Source: Agarophyton chilense | Taxonomy: Eukaryota; Rhodophyta; Florideophyceae; Gracilariales; Gracilariaceae | NCBI GenBank assembly: GCA_030374765.1 | Contig: JARGXX010000028.1 | Span: forward strand, 558,001-622,000 | DNA length: 64,000 bases | Reading direction: 5' to 3' | Shown here: piece after piece, positions 1-11,492 of the stretch | Numbering within the stretch: the stretch's first letter is position 1 | Layout: the number at the start of each line of letters is the position of its first letter | Notes under the pieces: model-generated | Seen by the model: only the letters and a program-made list of their open reading frames with translations | Database searches by the model: none | Told to the model about the DNA's origin: nothing | Made by a program: the position numbers and the translations under genes

Positions 1-2
1 TA

Positions 3-719
3 CCACCGGACAATCCGTTTGTCAACAGCCCGTATATGATTCCAGAGGTGTATGCGTTAGGATTTAGAAATCCACATAACATCTGCTTTGGTATGGATGG
101 AACTATGTATGTGGCAGATGCAGGTCGGGACAATATTGAAGAAATCAATGTCGTGAGGGCGGGAGGAAACTATGGATGGTCTTCACGTGAAGGAACATTC
201 GTTCACAAGAGCGGTGGTGGGCTTCTCAATGGAGTTTCTTCGCTTCCTGGCGATGATGCAAAGCATGGATTCATCTATCCAGCTGCACAGGTTGGTCACG
301 AGGGGCGTGTTGGAGCAGGGTTTGTCGGTCAAGCCATCGCTGGAGGGTGCCCCGTGGAGAACGGGTCTCCTATGGCCGGCAACTACTACTATGCTGACTT
401 CCCAAAGTCTGGAAAGCTGTTCTATTCCACAATCTACGAGCTTAAGACCGCTAGGACGACTGGAAGTCCCTGGCAGCTTTCTCAAGCTCGAACGAGACAA
501 GCGACAATATTCTATGACCATGACAATAACAATCAAACACCACCAATTCGGCTTAATAGTCTCGGAGATGTGGTGAAATTTGATAATGAAGCTAGGAAGG
601 GAAGAGCGGATGTTCGAATGGGACGGGGGCCTCATGGAGAGCTGTTCTGGTCGAGCAAGAGCAGTGGACGACTGTACTTGTTCACTTCCTCCGTGCTTGG
701 CGGACCAGGTGGCCCGTGA
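3..719 (+). CDS. PQQ-dependent sugar dehydrogenase-like protein (GSDH beta-propeller), 3' part
   Basis: The reading frame is already open at the window edge, so the 5' end of the gene lies outside; the first visible Met (36) is internal. The visible residues carry the signature of the soluble glucose/sorbosone dehydrogenase and HHIP-like family: a PEVYALGFRNPHN segment, then GTMYVADAGRDNIEEIN, then GGNYGW. Family members fold as six-bladed propellers and oxidise sugars with PQQ, or are non-catalytic extracellular homologues. Near the end a Tyr-rich FPKSGKLFYS segment and a GRGPHGELFW motif fit the last blades. The frame ends with a normal TGA after a short Gly/Pro tail. No lesion is seen. The family assignment is fairly safe; substrate and cofactor use are not shown. 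Confidence 0.72.
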   Translation, partial: PPDNPFVNSPYMIPEVYALGFRNPHNICFGMDGTMYVADAGRDNIEEINVVRAGGNYGWSSREGTFVHKSGGGLLNGVSSLPGDDAKHGFIYPAAQVGHEGRVGAGFVGQAIAGGCPVENGSPMAGNYYYADFPKSGKLFYSTIYELKTARTTGSPWQLSQARTRQATIFYDHDNNNQTPPIRLNSLGDVVKFDNEARKGRADVRMGRGPHGELFWSSKSSGRLYLFTSSVLGGPGGP

Positions 720-3660
720 TCGAACGTCGAGATGAAAATGGTGTCTCGAATGTAACGACATGCACAACCAAGAGCTGCGTAACAGTTTCCGATACTGACC
801 AATAAACGCAAGAGTTGCTGTGATTCTCGAGCCAAGGGTGGAACCGGCTGCCGACAAATGGAAGCATAACATTGGATTTGTAAACAGTTGTGAAGTTACA
901 CTTTGCAGGAGAGGATGGTGATTGCTTCATCCTGTGCGCCTAGCAATGCCCCTTTATCCAGAACCACAAATCTGGTTTTACAAAAGTTACGACGTCACGT
1001 GCTTTCTCTTGTAAACACTGAAGAGGGCAGGCGGTTCAGAAATGGAAGTGTTGCGGTTTGGACTGTGGGAAAGAGACAACTACCCTGTACGCGATTTTCA
1101 AAAGCGCAGCAATGCCGCTTAGATTCAGTTGCGTGACATCGGTGGTAGTGCGGTAATAGAGGTGGAGGTGAATAAGGTTGATGTTTGCAACTGTAAACTG
1201 ATGTCGAGAACGATGGCGTGTAACAAGACTGCGAGAAAATGTTGCGGGAAACGTATGGCTGTCAAGATTTCGTTGAGCTTGGTACAAACGACACAAGAGG
1301 TCGGCAGAGTAAGGATAAGGTTCCATGTTGTATCGGAAATGACATCTTGTAATCCTTATCTGTTGCTTATCTGTTGTTAAGTGGAATCCTCAAATGAACA
1401 TGAACCTTATCAATCTCCGGTTGCCCTCCTATGCTCGTTATCTTGCCCAGTTTTGCATTCTACAGTATGGAGTACTTTTTGACCTGATGACGACTTGTGT
1501 GTAGAACTGCGTTTGCAAATCTCCGAGATCAAGGGTTGCAGCTTGAGCTTGAGGTCACGCCGTAGGAAACGCTCAAACACCTTACTCGTGTTGATTATAT
1601 CGTTTTGAGAAGCAACACAAGGATGTTGCGGTACTTGTATGGTTGACAACGCTTTTTTCGATTCAGTTTTTCTTTCAATAGAATCGAGTACACGTCTACA
1701 TTATATGTGTATCTCTTCTTCTTCTTTATTATGGGTATACCAGTCTCATTCCTACATAGTACATAACGTTCTTTTTTCAAAGAAACGTTCTCTCTCGAAG
1801 TAGGCCAACACCTTCTCTGGCCATTTTCAGATAATTTCACTTATCGACATTCCCCTCCTCTCTCGCGGTGACGGTAGCATATTTCGTCGTGTAGAAGCTC
1901 TGTTTGGGTATCGCAGCACGAAATGTTCCACATTGCTGATGATACCTGGGCTACAAAGACAGTATCACGTTGTATGATGAAAGGACGGAGACGCGTGTAC
2001 GCCAGATCGCCAATGGCCTGTATCGAACAATCACCTCTGGGGTATGCTACTGTCCTGTCTTGGCAGCGTGGTGACGCTCAAGCTTAGAAGGTAGACGTAA
2101 TAAACCTCGATTGTAACAGGGCACAGTGAAAACCCGCAGTGGCAAACGGCAAAGCAACTAGCCTATACCGTGTAGCTTAACGATAGTAGGCGTCGACGCC
2201 CAGGAAACCCTGTGCGTTAGATAAGAAACAATGAACCAAAATGTATAGTCGTGACCCAAGTGGTGCCTGTCTTTATCCGATTTTGATGGGGGAGCTGCAG
2301 TTTCCTAAATGGAGTTGACTGCACTCTCCAGATCACTCGGATGGTGCCTGCAAGGCACGGTCTCTGATCTAGTGTCAGAGACCTGGCCAGCACTGGTGTA
2401 GTATTCTACTATTTCGGGGAACCCGATGGTTTCTTTGTCGCAAAGTCACGTTTGGAACTCATTACGGAGTGGTCTGGTCAGTGCTAGGATAAGAAGCAAC
2501 ACAACGCGTAGGATGTCAAAAGGCAGGGTACATTGTTGGGACACATGGTATCACGAGTGGAGTGGCTTGCAACGGCGCATGTAGTGGCGATCCACGTGGC
2601 TGGTTTTACTACCCTTTGTAGCTAGACGTCTATTAGAGACCGTACCCATACAGTGGTTTGGCTAAGTGGCTGACCACTGGGTATTATTTATATATTCATT
2701 TGGGCCTTCACCCTGGTACACAGTATATAGTGTACCAGAGGTGAGCGCCGACTCCAAGTAAAGGAGACAATATGGGCATCATGAATATTCTGTTACTCGC
2801 TTAGGATTCCTTAACCGGAGATCCGGACGAGCTATAATAGATACTCAGCCTCCAACCACTTCACAATCCGTCTCGTACCTACGTTCCATCAACGTTTTAC
2901 AGTTGCACTGTTCACCCTCGCTAGCGAGTAGTGGCTTTACACCCCTCTTCCAGCTCGCTGGTGTTGTAGCTCTACCACCCCTTTTCTTTCGCCGAAAGCG
3001 ACCCATCGGCAGTCGGAACGCTGTCGCAGGTGTCTGCTCTCTCTGTTAGAGCGGATACTACAACTGACTACAGTGCCAGGTGGCCACTGCACTACTGTAC
3101 TAGAATAAATATAATTACGATTACAATTACTAACAATTACTCAACCAGAAGGTACACGTCAACACTACACGTTGCTGACAACACCTAGATGGTAGCTGGC
3201 CCGGAGCTGCATGGCCGATGAGCCCTCGCATCCATCACCTACAAGGTCAGTGTAGTATGTTGACAACCTCAAAGGTCAAACCTTCCGCCACGATACGACA
3301 GACCCCCTTCCTACCCGTGAGACACGCCCGGTGTCTCCTTCCATCAACCCATCGAGGTGTAGCGAGCGACAGCGGCGCGGGAATCGGAGTGGTGTCTGTG
3401 CGCGACGCGCGATCCTTTGAAGTTCAGAACTCGGCGCCAGTATCGGTTGGGGAGGGCGGGCGAAGACGTCGGCGCACGAGTTGAGCGACAAACATTCAGG
3501 TAGGGACTGTCATGAGAGCGATGCAGTGTCAGTGGCGCGTTGGCGGACACCTTATCCGTAGTGGGCCTGCTTGCTTGCGATTCTGCTTCCGCATAGCCCA
3601 CTTTATAACCAAGTTGGTATCTCATCTTTCCAGGTTACTCCAACTGCAGTTCCCTCCTAG
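720..3660. other. No supported gene; possible LTR or leader DNA
   Basis: I see no convincing coding sequence here; the short open frames on both strands lack family motifs. The stretch around 2650-3130 has an AT-rich tail and promoter-like features (a TATATA at about 2723), and could be an LTR or the flank of a retroelement. I found no matching second copy in the window, so this stays a guess. Confidence 0.4.
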
Positions 3661-3990
3661 GTCCCTGCGTGCGCCGTCTCGCCTGGTCGTTCCCACGGCT
3701 CGAAAACCGTTCAGGTATTGCTGCCGCGCCATGCGCAATACATGAAGGCACTGAACCAACTTGGTGAGTTCCGTAATCAGTTCCATTTGGACATGTACCA
3801 ACTGGCCACCCGTTAGGTTGCCAATCTGGCGAGCGTCTCTGCTGCTGCGCCATCTGAACCTTTGACAGATCCCCTTCTCGGTGCTTACTTGAACTTGAAC
3901 CCTGCGGTTTTGCAATCCGCTCCGGTGGTTCCTCCCGTTTCCAATGCTCCTCAACCGACAGGTCCTTCTACTCCCGGATTCGGGGGCTAG
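3661..3990 (+). pseudogene. Unidentified plus-strand coding remnant with one internal stop
   Basis: One frame reads as protein-like sequence from 3661 to a TAG at 3988-3990, broken by a single TAG at 3814-3816. The middle contains MKALNQLGEFRNQFHLDMYQ (Met at 3742), and the C-terminus is Pro/Ala/Ser rich, ending PSTPGFGG. The composition resembles a gag-like or low-complexity tail, but no zinc knuckle or other domain is visible. It lies just beyond the 3' end of the minus-strand gypsy element, in the opposite orientation, so it does not belong to that element's polyprotein. It could be a different retroelement or a chance frame. Confidence 0.3.
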
Positions 3991-4062
3991 ATTTTCTGTC
4001 GCTTCACCCTTGAGGTTCTTCTGGCGGCTGACTGCCAGTTGACTTTCTTAGTGTCTCCTTCT

Positions 4063-4665
4063 TCAAGTAAATTGTTGTCTCTTGTTGTCTCTTTTACTGT
4101 TACATTCGGTTGTTCTTTCGTGTCCTCCCTTGTAGGTAATCTGACACTTATATGCGTCCACCTTTTGCGGAAAACGACGTCTTTTCTCCCCCTTCCTCAG
4201 GCCTGAGTACCAGGAATGCCTAAGGTTAGCCGTCTGCAGGCATCGGCTCCTTGCGACGGCGCTAATACCTGATACGGAAGTGTCGGGGTATTGTGGCTGG
4301 GCTTCGATGGTGTCCCCTTCTGGGACCCAGCCGTACCACCTGACGCTGTACTTCAGACCATTGTAGGTTTGCGTGTGGCCCATAAGACGCTCAACGGGAA
4401 ATTCCTCTGAGGTTTGGTCCTGATTTTTAGGGGGAACGCCCCCTCCAGGGTTCATATGTTCCCAGTTGGGAGCTTCGTTTGTGGGATCTGGGTTGGGAGC
4501 TTCCGCTGTTACCGTGTGAGGTTCCATTTCCGTCCCTGTTAGAGGGATGTAATCCGGATCATCCCGTTGTAATTCATCATTCACCTCAATTGGGGTTAGG
4601 TCCTCCGAGGGTCGAGTGCGCAGAGCTACCGCTCTGGGCTCTCGGGCTGGGGTGCCTGCCTCCAT
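4063..4665 (-). pseudogene. Gypsy C-terminal chromodomain-like segment
   Basis: After a Pro/Glu-rich N-terminal half, residues of the form FPVERLMGHTQTYNGLKYSVRWYGW resemble the first strands of a chromodomain (EVEKIL...YLVKWKGY), followed by the acidic 'W/I-E-P' style strand. In chromoviruses this domain follows integrase and steers insertion, usually towards methylated histone H3. The aromatic cage cannot be judged reliably, and several cage positions look altered. The frame is separate from integrase, with a gap of about 150 bases. Confidence 0.55.
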
Positions 4666-4815
4666 GCGATGTTGAACCGTTTCAGGTGCTACCGTAATAC
4701 GTTAGATTGATATCGTATTCGTTATTCCGTCCTGGTCAACCGTAACGGTGTGGTCTGATGCGTTCAATACCTTAAAAGGTCCCAATGATTTGGATAGAAG
4801 CTTCGAATTGATATC

Positions 4816-5700
4816 TCAATCAATAGCTTCGTCATCCGCTTCATCATTCGGTCGTGTTCTTTTACCTGAAGCTGGGTTGTCTATGTAGAAATTATGTCCC
4901 GACGATACAGAGACCACTTTGGTTGCCCTACGGTCGTAGTCGGCCTTGTACCGCTTCTGGGCTGCAGTGAGGCGGCTCTCTGCATGTTTGAGAGCCCTCC
5001 TCAACCTCACAAGGGTATTTCGCTTGACTTGGGCAGGGGTCAGTGTGCCAGCTGCAGGGCTGGTGGTATGATCTCCCTGCACTACAATACCTGAGGGGTG
5101 TCGCGAAAGAACCAAATCAAAGGGATTGGTCTGCGTTGACCGGTGTACATGAAGGTTATAGGAGTAGGTGAGCGGTTGCACCAGCTCATCCCACCCAGTT
5201 TGGTGCTCTTCCGTATAGTGTCGTAGCCTTGATACCAAGGTGTGGTTAAAGCGCTCGACCTGTCCGTTCGTCTGCGGGTGGTAGGCAGTAGTGAAATAGT
5301 GCTTGATACCCAAGAGGTTACAGACTGCTTCGAAGAACTTCGATGCCAAGTTTGAACCATTATCGGTAAGTAGGTACAATGGTGGACCATACGGGTAGAT
5401 CCGATTGTTGAGGATCGCGATCGCCAGCGTGGTTGACTTCGTCTCCTTTAAAGGTATCGCTCTCGTGAGCTTTGAGAACCTGTCGGTGATCACTAGAATG
5501 TGCTGATACCCGTTCTTGGTCTTGGGAAGTGGTTTTAGAAGGTCTATCGCAACAAACTCCAGCGGACCCGCTGCTGGAAACAGCTTGAGGTACTTTCGAT
5601 GCTTTCGAATACCACCGCTGGTATGAACACAAGATTCGCATTGACCTACAAAGTTATAGACATCATGGGCCATATGAGGCCAATAGAACCGTGGCCTCAA
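4816..5700 (-). pseudogene. Gypsy integrase core
   Basis: The protein begins RPRFYWPHMAHDVYNFVGQCESC, the cysteine half of the HHCC module. It continues through the three acidic catalytic positions: D in VAIDLLKPLP, D in LLTDNGSNLASKFFE, and E in YHPQTNGQVERFNH. A C-terminal Arg/Lys-rich segment (KRYKADYDRRATKV) precedes the stop. The domain is full length. It would join element cDNA to the chromosome, but the stop just upstream cuts it off from reverse transcriptase. Confidence 0.88.
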
Positions 5701-5703
5701 GGT

Positions 5704-6546
5704 TTAATGCATCCTGGTGGCACCGGGGTGTCCCGATAGTCGCGAGTACTGCGCGAGATACAAGACTCTCGGGTGCAGTGCCTTCGGAACCACCTTTTGA
5801 AGGCTACCATCCAAGATTGACCTTCTCACGATGTACCCATTGTGGTCCACATCGAACGGTGATCCTTTGAAACCAATTCGGTCAGCCAGGGTTCTGCAGT
5901 ACGCATCCTGAGCCTGTTCTCGTAGAAATTCATCTCGGGTTACGGGCATGACGTTCGTTTCCTCTAGGGTCAGTATCTGCGTTGCCATGTCGGTGTTTCG
6001 CAAGACACCTTCTTCAGGTAAGTCCCAACATCCTTCTAGGTGTTCGCCGGTACCATTTTGGTTTGGTGACACCGAAAAGCAAGGGATATCATCGTTCACC
6101 GGTTTTGTATCTAACCCTGAGGTGTTAAAGCGTGACATAGCGTCAGCTATGTTGTGCTTGATACCTGGACGGTACTGTACGTCGTATTCAAACTCCGACA
6201 CTCTCAACCTCCAACGGGAAAGTCTACCAGACGCATCTGCAAGTCCGAGGATCCACCTAAAGGCGTCGTGGTCCGTGCGCAACGTAAAGCGCTCACCATA
6301 CAGGTATGGACGGAGCATCAACATGCTTCACACTACTGCTAGACATTCCTTCTCGGTTACCGTGTAGTTCTGCTCCGCCTCATTCAAAGCGCGGCTCCAG
6401 TATCTTATAGGTAATTTGTCTCTGTTCTGCTGCTCCTGCATGAGAACACAACAAATTTGGGCATGGGATGCATCTGTATCCAGCGTGTACGGTAGAATTG
6501 TTTTCGGTAACGCTAAGATTGGCGGCGACAACAACACTCGTTTCAA
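5704..6546 (-). pseudogene. Gypsy RNase H and integrase N-terminus
   Basis: The RNase H domain shows the LDTDASHAQICCVL start, the RYWSRALNEAEQNYTVTEKECLAVV helix with its catalytic Glu, and the TDHDAFRWILG motif. After it comes the linker to integrase, ending in SRLSGHPGATRMH, the histidine half of the HHCC zinc-binding module. Two stops interrupt the frame. A TGA near 6337 sits where a Trp codon (AVVW) is usual, and a TAA at 5704-5706 lies just before the FYWPHM segment. Otherwise the frame continues into the integrase core. Confidence 0.85.
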
Positions 6547-7992
6547 TTCCTCGAAGGTATAATTTCGTCGTTTGATAGATTCTCAAACCGTTTAGGTTCA
6601 CCGTTCTGGAGCTCCTTGTTGAGGGGAGCCGCTATTTTCGCGAATCCCTTCACGAAGCGACGATAGACGTTACTTGAACCTATAAAGGATCGTACATCTG
6701 TCTGGGTATCGCGGCAACTTGACCTCCTGTACGGCTCTAATGTTGCTCGGCGCAACCTCTAGGGTACCAGGGCCTATGATGTGGCCCAGGTATTCAACCG
6801 TTCGGGTAAAGAAGACGCATTTGTGTAGCTTCAGCGTCACCCCCGCCTCAGCTAGGAGGGTTAGTACGGTGCGTACGTGAGCAAAATGCTCTTTTACCGA
6901 TCTGGAGTAGATGATTACATCATCGATATATACCAAGGCGGTTGTCCATGTAACCTTCGAAAGGATGATGTCTAGTGCCCTTTGAAAGGTGTCTGGAGCA
7001 TTTCGCAACCCGAAAGGCATCCGCGTGAAGCGAAACAAACCTGCATGGCACGTGAAGGTCGTTTTGTCTCGACCTTCCTCACCTAGGGGTACCTGCCAAT
7101 AACCCCAATGGGCATCGAACGTGGTAAATATCTGCGCATCTCCCAAGGAGTCGATGCACTCATTCATTCTAGGTATCGGGTACGAATCCCTAATGGTCAC
7201 GCTATTGAGCCTTCTGTAGTCCACACAGAACTTCATACGGTTATCCCCTTTCTTCTGAACCGGAACCACGGGACTAGCCCAATCTGAGTTGGCTGGTTCA
7301 ATTACACCTTCTTGGAGCATTCGCTCCACTTCTTGGAGTTCTACTTCGCTCGCCTTTGGACCTGTACGGTATGGTTGCTGATAAATCGGCTTGAAGTCAG
7401 GGAGGAGCTCGATGCGATGCTGTGTGGCCTTAATTTGGCCCAGATGGCCTGACCACATGGTTTCGAACTCCTCCAGAAGGTCGATAATACGGCCCCGCAG
7501 TTGGCCGTTTTCTTCACCGATCTGGACTGTATCTTTCCATTGCCTCTCAGAGTCAGTTTCATCTTCTTTGTCTACCGATTTCTTATCGGTTGGCTTTGAT
7601 TCCATGTTGGTATTTATCGATACCTTTGTGGTTGTGGACGCATTTGCGCACCCCCCTTTCTTATCGAAGGTGACTTCGCCGAGATCAGTGTGAGCTACGG
7701 TGAAGACCCCTTGTGGTGCCGGTAGTGCGATGCCAACATTGGTATTTTCCGGCAACTTCACGTCATGACTGCTGAAGTTGCTGAGACACACCTTAAAGGG
7801 TTGATTTGGGATGTTGTCGACAATCCCGTTGGCCATCAACGTGAGGTATCGATGTGCTAACCTGGAATGGTTTTGTAGCATGACCAGCCCGGGGGTCGCA
7901 CACGACATCGGTACCAATATTTGGTGCATTGGCGGGATAACAACCTGTTTGGTAATGCGCAATTTGTTGGAGACCATTTCGGTGGATATCAT
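6543..7992 (-). pseudogene. Gypsy reverse transcriptase
   Basis: This stretch holds the classical gypsy RT blocks in order: a connection with the protease, FCVDYRRLNSVTIRDSYPIP, IFTTFDAHWGYWQVPL, FTRMPFGLRNAPDTFQRALD, the catalytic LVYIDDVIIYS (YIDD), and VEYLGHIIGPG. All catalytic aspartates are present. The long frame ends at 6670; one extra base at about 6705-6712 throws the thumb region (VRSFIGSSNVYRRFVKGFAKIAAPLNK) into another frame. Intact motifs with few lesions suggest fairly recent loss of function. Confidence 0.9.
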
Positions 7993-8013
7993 CTTCTTCG
8001 GTTTGACGAACCA

Positions 8014-8349
8014 TCACCGTTTGGTTTCCGTATTACTTAAAATGGCAATTCGTCCCCCTTGACGTAGGGCGACGGTATGGGAACCAGGAAGGATTGCTTT
8101 GACATGTCTGTCGATGAAGTTCTTACCTAGTGGGCAGTCTGTTGGTAAAAGGTCGACAACAAAGAATTGCAGCCTTACCTTGAGGTGGCCAAGCTGCACC
8201 ACAGTGGTGAGCATACCTCGACGGTGTAATGGGCGCTCATTAGCATCCACCAGCGGGTTGTTGTCGGGAGGTCGGCTCAAGTTCCGAAGTACCGCCTCAG
8301 GTATGACGCGGGAGTTCAGGACGTTTGAGCCGGCCCCCGCATCCAACAC
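8014..8349 (-). pseudogene. Gypsy aspartic protease domain
   Basis: The frame opens with LDAGAGSNVLN, which matches the catalytic D[TS]GA signature of retroviral-type aspartic proteases; Ala stands between Asp and Gly where Thr or Ser is usual. A later DCPLGKNFIDRH segment corresponds to the ILGxDF-type second half, and about 100 residues is the usual length for the domain. It lies directly between gag and reverse transcriptase, as expected. The enzyme would cut the gag-pol polyprotein. It is separated from reverse transcriptase by a frame break near 8014. Confidence 0.7.
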
Positions 8350-8509
8350 GCAGGTGACCAGAATCGCAAGGCGATCGGAGAAACAAATTCAAGCACGTAC
8401 TTTACAGTTGTTGTACTTCATATGGCAAAAACTGGTTGTGACGTGTTCTTTTCCACCTTCAAGGTTCTGGGTATCGATTGGCCTTCCAGTTGCAGGTTGC
8501 GTTCGGCCA

Positions 8510-10330
8510 TTACGCCAACCATTCGGTGTTTTCCTCCTGTACTGGAGGCGTTGAGTACAAGTTTGGTGTTTCCTCGATGGTATTCACCTGTACTGGTGTA
8601 CGGGGATGGAACTTATTTGGTGCTTGCGTTGAAGACCCATAGAGGCGTTGGTGATTCTGCATGCGAGCCTGAATCAACTGGTCTCTAATCCATGGAGGTA
8701 AGTTAGCGCAATTGTTTGCCAAATGGTCTGTCGCGAGACAGAACCAGCAAACGAGGCCTCCAGTTTTGGGGGTCTCGCTTTACCATTGAGGGGGGCTTCG
8801 AAACCTGGTTGGTAGGAGCAGTGGGGTAGGATGTGGGTGGCGAGTTATGGGAGCTCGCTACCTGCATCCTCTGCGAGCTCATCGCCGGTGGTGGCGATGG
8901 TACGGAGTTTGGTGTACGCGTTGGCGACCAATTTCCTACCGTCGAAGGTTTCGAGAACCACCCCTGGGTCGCTACCAAATGGATAGCGGTTCCTGTAGGT
9001 ACTTCGATGTGCGAGCTACCCTCTGAGGTTGTTGTGTCTTCAATTTCCAAGACCGACCTTTTCCGTTTATCCTTCGATGTTGGAGGCACGGCTGGTCTCT
9101 CTCCCAGCCGAAGGGTATTTACAAGGCCCTGGAAGTACCGAGCCAGCCCATTGTAGTCTACCTTTCGGTTAGTGGCCAGGTAATTGCGTACCTAGGAACG
9201 GATCGCTTTGTCGACATTGTCGTCAAACAGCCACTTTAACCTAGAGGTAGTGAACACATTACCAGAACGGGTTGCCAGATTCCAAAGCGCGAGCAAAAAC
9301 TCCGATTCGGTTTGCCCAGGCCTTTGATGGTAGGCGAGGACTTCTGAGTGACCTTCTTGGATAACCTCATCGGTGGCGTATGTTTCCAAGAGGAAATTGA
9401 CCACCTCTGGGTATGACTCCAACATCTCTGTGCCATCCTCATCCATCGCTAAGGTATTGCCGCGGAGCCTACCCTGTAGCAAGTACTATGCCTGTCCTTC
9501 CAGGTAAAACTGAAATATCCACATAGCAGCGCCCTCGGAAAAATAATTTTGGTCACATAAAATCTTGAACTTCTGTAGCAACTAAATCACCGCAATAGGA
9601 TCCGTACCTTTGAGGGTTGTGTCACCCATTTGATAGCTGAGCTTCTTGTGGTGCTTAGTAATCTTCTGAGCCACCCCTTGGGTGTATTCAGAAGACTTGT
9701 TGATCAACCGATAAGTCCTGTAATCAACCGCTTTGGTAAAAATATCTTTCAACGGTTGGTGCACATCCAGGTCCATTTCGGTGTGCCACTCAGAGTCGTA
9801 TTACTCATTGTATCGCTTCTTACCTTTTCTGTTCTTTTTTGACGACCTCTTCGTCGACCTGTTCGTGTTCTTCTTTTTCTTACCTTTAAGGTCATCATCA
9901 ATCGACGATGAACTCGTTTCGGAACTGGAGTCTGACGAGTCAAGTTTTATATCATGCTCTCGATTCTTTTCACTCTTTGTCCTCCGCTTCTTCTCTTTTC
10001 GGTTTTTTAATCGCTCATCCAACGATTCAGACAAATCGTCCGTGGCACCACTTCCATGGGTATCATTTTCAACGAAACCAGGGGTTACGAGCGCGATTTG
10101 TTCTCTACTCTGAATTGGTAGTTCTTTTTCGAGTAATGCTGGGTTTCCGATGCAGGTGCGATGGTTTCATGAGATGCCAGAATGGTCGTCGTATCAACAG
10201 TTTTTTTACGTTTTCGTTGTATAGAACCATTTTGTGAGTATTTTTTATCGCTTGTTTCTATTCCAGACAATATACCTGTTCCGATGAGATTTGCAAGGTT
10301 TTCATCATCGCCGGGGCTTTTTTTAGAAGA
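8510..10330 (-). pseudogene. Gypsy gag polyprotein, frameshifted
   Basis: The capsid polyprotein can be followed in several frames. Near 10330-10085 there is a Lys-rich N-terminal part. At 10034-9801 a Lys/Arg/Ser/Glu-rich charged segment follows, at 9776-9192 capsid-like helices (ending in an HQRPGQTESEFLLALWNLA region typical of gypsy capsids), and at 9089-8703 a Ser/Thr/Pro-rich linker. A CX2CX4HX4C knuckle (CWFC...H...C) at about 8750-8700 spans a change of frame, so it is not translated in one piece. Knuckles of this type bind the element's own RNA. The many frame changes show that the gene is dead. Confidence 0.7.
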
Positions 10331-11492
10331 AGTTCATGTTGAAGATCAAGTAACCTTCTGAATACATAGATACTGAATAGAGGATCATTTCCGGTAGAGT
10401 TATCACTCTTATGGTAATGTAGCCGTTATGGAGCCTAAAGCTACCCAATTAACGACACACACGTGTAGTACTAAATAGCGAATAGCAACTCCGGTAGAGA
10501 TGCTCTAATGGAGTGTAAGAAAATAGACAGATCAACTAACCGAACAATCAACCGTGCCGTTTGCACGATCAGCACTATCAAAAGCTAAAAGAATTTATGA
10601 AATGAAGACGAAGTAGAGATTTTCTGAAAAGAAGAATATGATATGACACAGAACCCACGCATAAATAGAGTATAGCCAAAACAGTTCGGTTCATGCACGA
10701 GTCGGTTTAAAAGACAACCGTTTTGGCCGAGAATTTCTTCAAGTATTACCGACTTATTGTATCTAAATGGTGCTAATTCTTTTGTCTGTGAATCACGCAA
10801 GAACTTTTATATAAACAAATAGCGGCTCAGGAGTGTTTTTTAAAGTAGAGGAATTAATTTTTAAGTGAGGCGAAAAAACAAAATGGAACCGAAATATGAA
10901 GAAAGTGTCTAAAGCTGCGAAAGCCTATCTTTGGATCTCTTTTCCTTTTGTAACTGTTGCGTTCTGATAGTTTTGCGGTACTGTATCCTGCGCTTCTTGA
11001 TGTTTCTGGTAATCATTGCTCATTCTGGAAGCCTTTGTCTTCACAAGAGTCGGTGTAGCTCTTTAACACTTCCTGCAACAGGTATTCTACTTTGTAAAGT
11101 ATCGTGCTTTTACACCATCTCAAATAATTCTTATGGAGGTATTCGATGGAGAATTGTCCCTACAAACTCAACGTGGAAGTGATGGGATCAAAAATGGTGT
11201 GCACCAGTCTTCCACAATGTGACTGCAGCAAGACGAATTGGTTCGATCATCGGAGTAACCTTACTATGTAGTTTCGTATACCTGTAGTACAGCTTGACCA
11301 CCTAACGACTAAGTAAAGTAGTAACAAATCCCTGCTGTTTCTTTACCGATAATGAATGGTGTGAATAAAGCAGTTGAACAAACGTCTTCCACAATTTTTC
11401 AGATCAAGAGACTCGACGAACGAAGGCAAAACAACTGAAAAACGTAAGACTTTAAATTGTTTGATCGAAATCTTGGGGCGATGTCCTACTAT
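10331..11492. other. No supported gene
   Basis: AT-rich DNA with no recognisable coding motif. The first hundred bases may still hold the decayed N-terminus of the gypsy gag (helical, Leu-rich in one frame up to about 10380). I found no LTR matching DNA left of 4063. Confidence 0.4.

Larger units (their letters stand above)
4063..10330 (-). mobile_element. Ty3/gypsy LTR retrotransposon (chromovirus type), degenerate
   Basis: On the minus strand the order is gag with a zinc knuckle, aspartic protease, reverse transcriptase, RNase H, H2C2/DDE integrase and a C-terminal chromodomain-like segment. That is the Ty3/gypsy order, and the chromodomain points to the chromovirus group. Every module is recognisable, but frameshifts and stops separate them (about 8710-8750, 6705-6712, 6337 and 5704-5706), so no full polyprotein can be made. 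I could not find paired LTRs or a target duplication; the outer limits given are the limits of recognisable coding sequence. Confidence 0.85.

Noticed and set aside
183..872. Long antisense open frame over the dehydrogenase gene
   Set aside because: It is a shadow of a well-supported gene on the other strand and has no motif of its own.
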